A stretch of DNA of 64,000 nt from an uncultured Bacteroides sp. (GTDB lineage Bacteria > Bacteroidota > Bacteroidia > Bacteroidales > Bacteroidaceae): NCBI GenBank assembly GCA_900553815.1, contig USEY01000006.1, forward strand, positions 20,972-84,971, written 5' to 3'. The notes under the pieces were generated by a model. That model was not told the DNA's origin, did no database searches, and worked only from the letters and a program-made list of their open reading frames with translations. A program made the translations under genes and the position numbers. Shown piece after piece: positions 63,930 to 64,000 of the stretch (its first letter is position 1; every line of letters starts with the position of its first letter).

Positions 63930-64000
63930 GCCATATTTTTTTAATATGAATGTCCGCAAACGTCCCAATTAGCAAAGTTTAAACAGGCTCTGAGATGCCA

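Noticed and set aside
63765-63968. Tryptophan leader peptide before the TrpB2 gene
   Set aside because: The short frame begins upstream of the predicted transcription start and has only scattered Trp codons, so attenuation is not supported.

Overview
This window is chromosomal DNA from a member of the Bacteroidales, most likely the Bacteroides/Phocaeicola group. I infer this from a SusC/SusD pair, a type III glutamine synthetase of 729 residues, a large SprA protein, diaminopimelate dehydrogenase and carboxynorspermidine dehydrogenase. Promoter boxes also repeatedly match the Bacteroides -7 consensus TAnnTTTG, and strong Shine-Dalgarno sites are scarce. I saw no rRNA or tRNA genes, CRISPR array, phage or intact insertion sequence. 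Species cannot be named from the sequence alone.

Left part (1-11.8 kb): a pectin or rhamnogalacturonan-type polysaccharide utilisation locus, all on the minus strand. In transcription order it reads GH28 polygalacturonase, DUF4861 protein, GH43 glycosidase, then (after a repeat array and an independently promoted HAD phosphatase) SusC, SusD and the start of an Fn3-type surface lipoprotein that runs off the left edge. A 2-keto-3-deoxygluconate kinase (kdgK), the kind of enzyme that handles breakdown products of uronates, lies far away at 55.0 kb.

Middle part (12-42 kb): mostly core genes. These are fabI, an RsmI-like methyltransferase overlapping a convergent membrane/Nudix-like gene, lipA and a DPP IV peptidase, a TonB-dependent receptor, a radical SAM protein, a flavodiiron protein, nagB, a YciO protein, trpS, a DUF5686 protein divergent from glnN, and a Crp/Fnr regulator. 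Then come the DUF5063/3'-5' exonuclease/rRNA methyltransferase cluster, ftsK-lolA-like-trxB, and an M24 peptidase. Between 20.8 and 22.1 kb is a decayed stretch with a DUF4276 pseudogene and a perfect 24-bp inverted repeat.

Right part (42-64 kb): ruvA-sprA-hypothetical operon (sprA is 7.4 kb), ddh, an S41 peptidase followed by a frameshifted small lipoprotein gene, kdgK, carboxynorspermidine dehydrogenase-bcp-recA, a META-domain lipoprotein, an ECF sigma factor operon and a TrpB2-type enzyme.

The most unusual signal is non-coding. Four degenerate tandem arrays at three unrelated intergenic places (6.78-6.90, 42.16-42.33, 42.45-42.61 and 60.47-60.60 kb) differ in sequence but share a repeat period of 22 bp, and at 42 kb the units switch orientation to make a large imperfect palindrome. 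Other intergenic structures are two 7-bp-periodic arrays, a 48-bp tandem repeat, a pair of about 100-bp MITE-like elements, a REP-like palindrome and many strong terminator hairpins.
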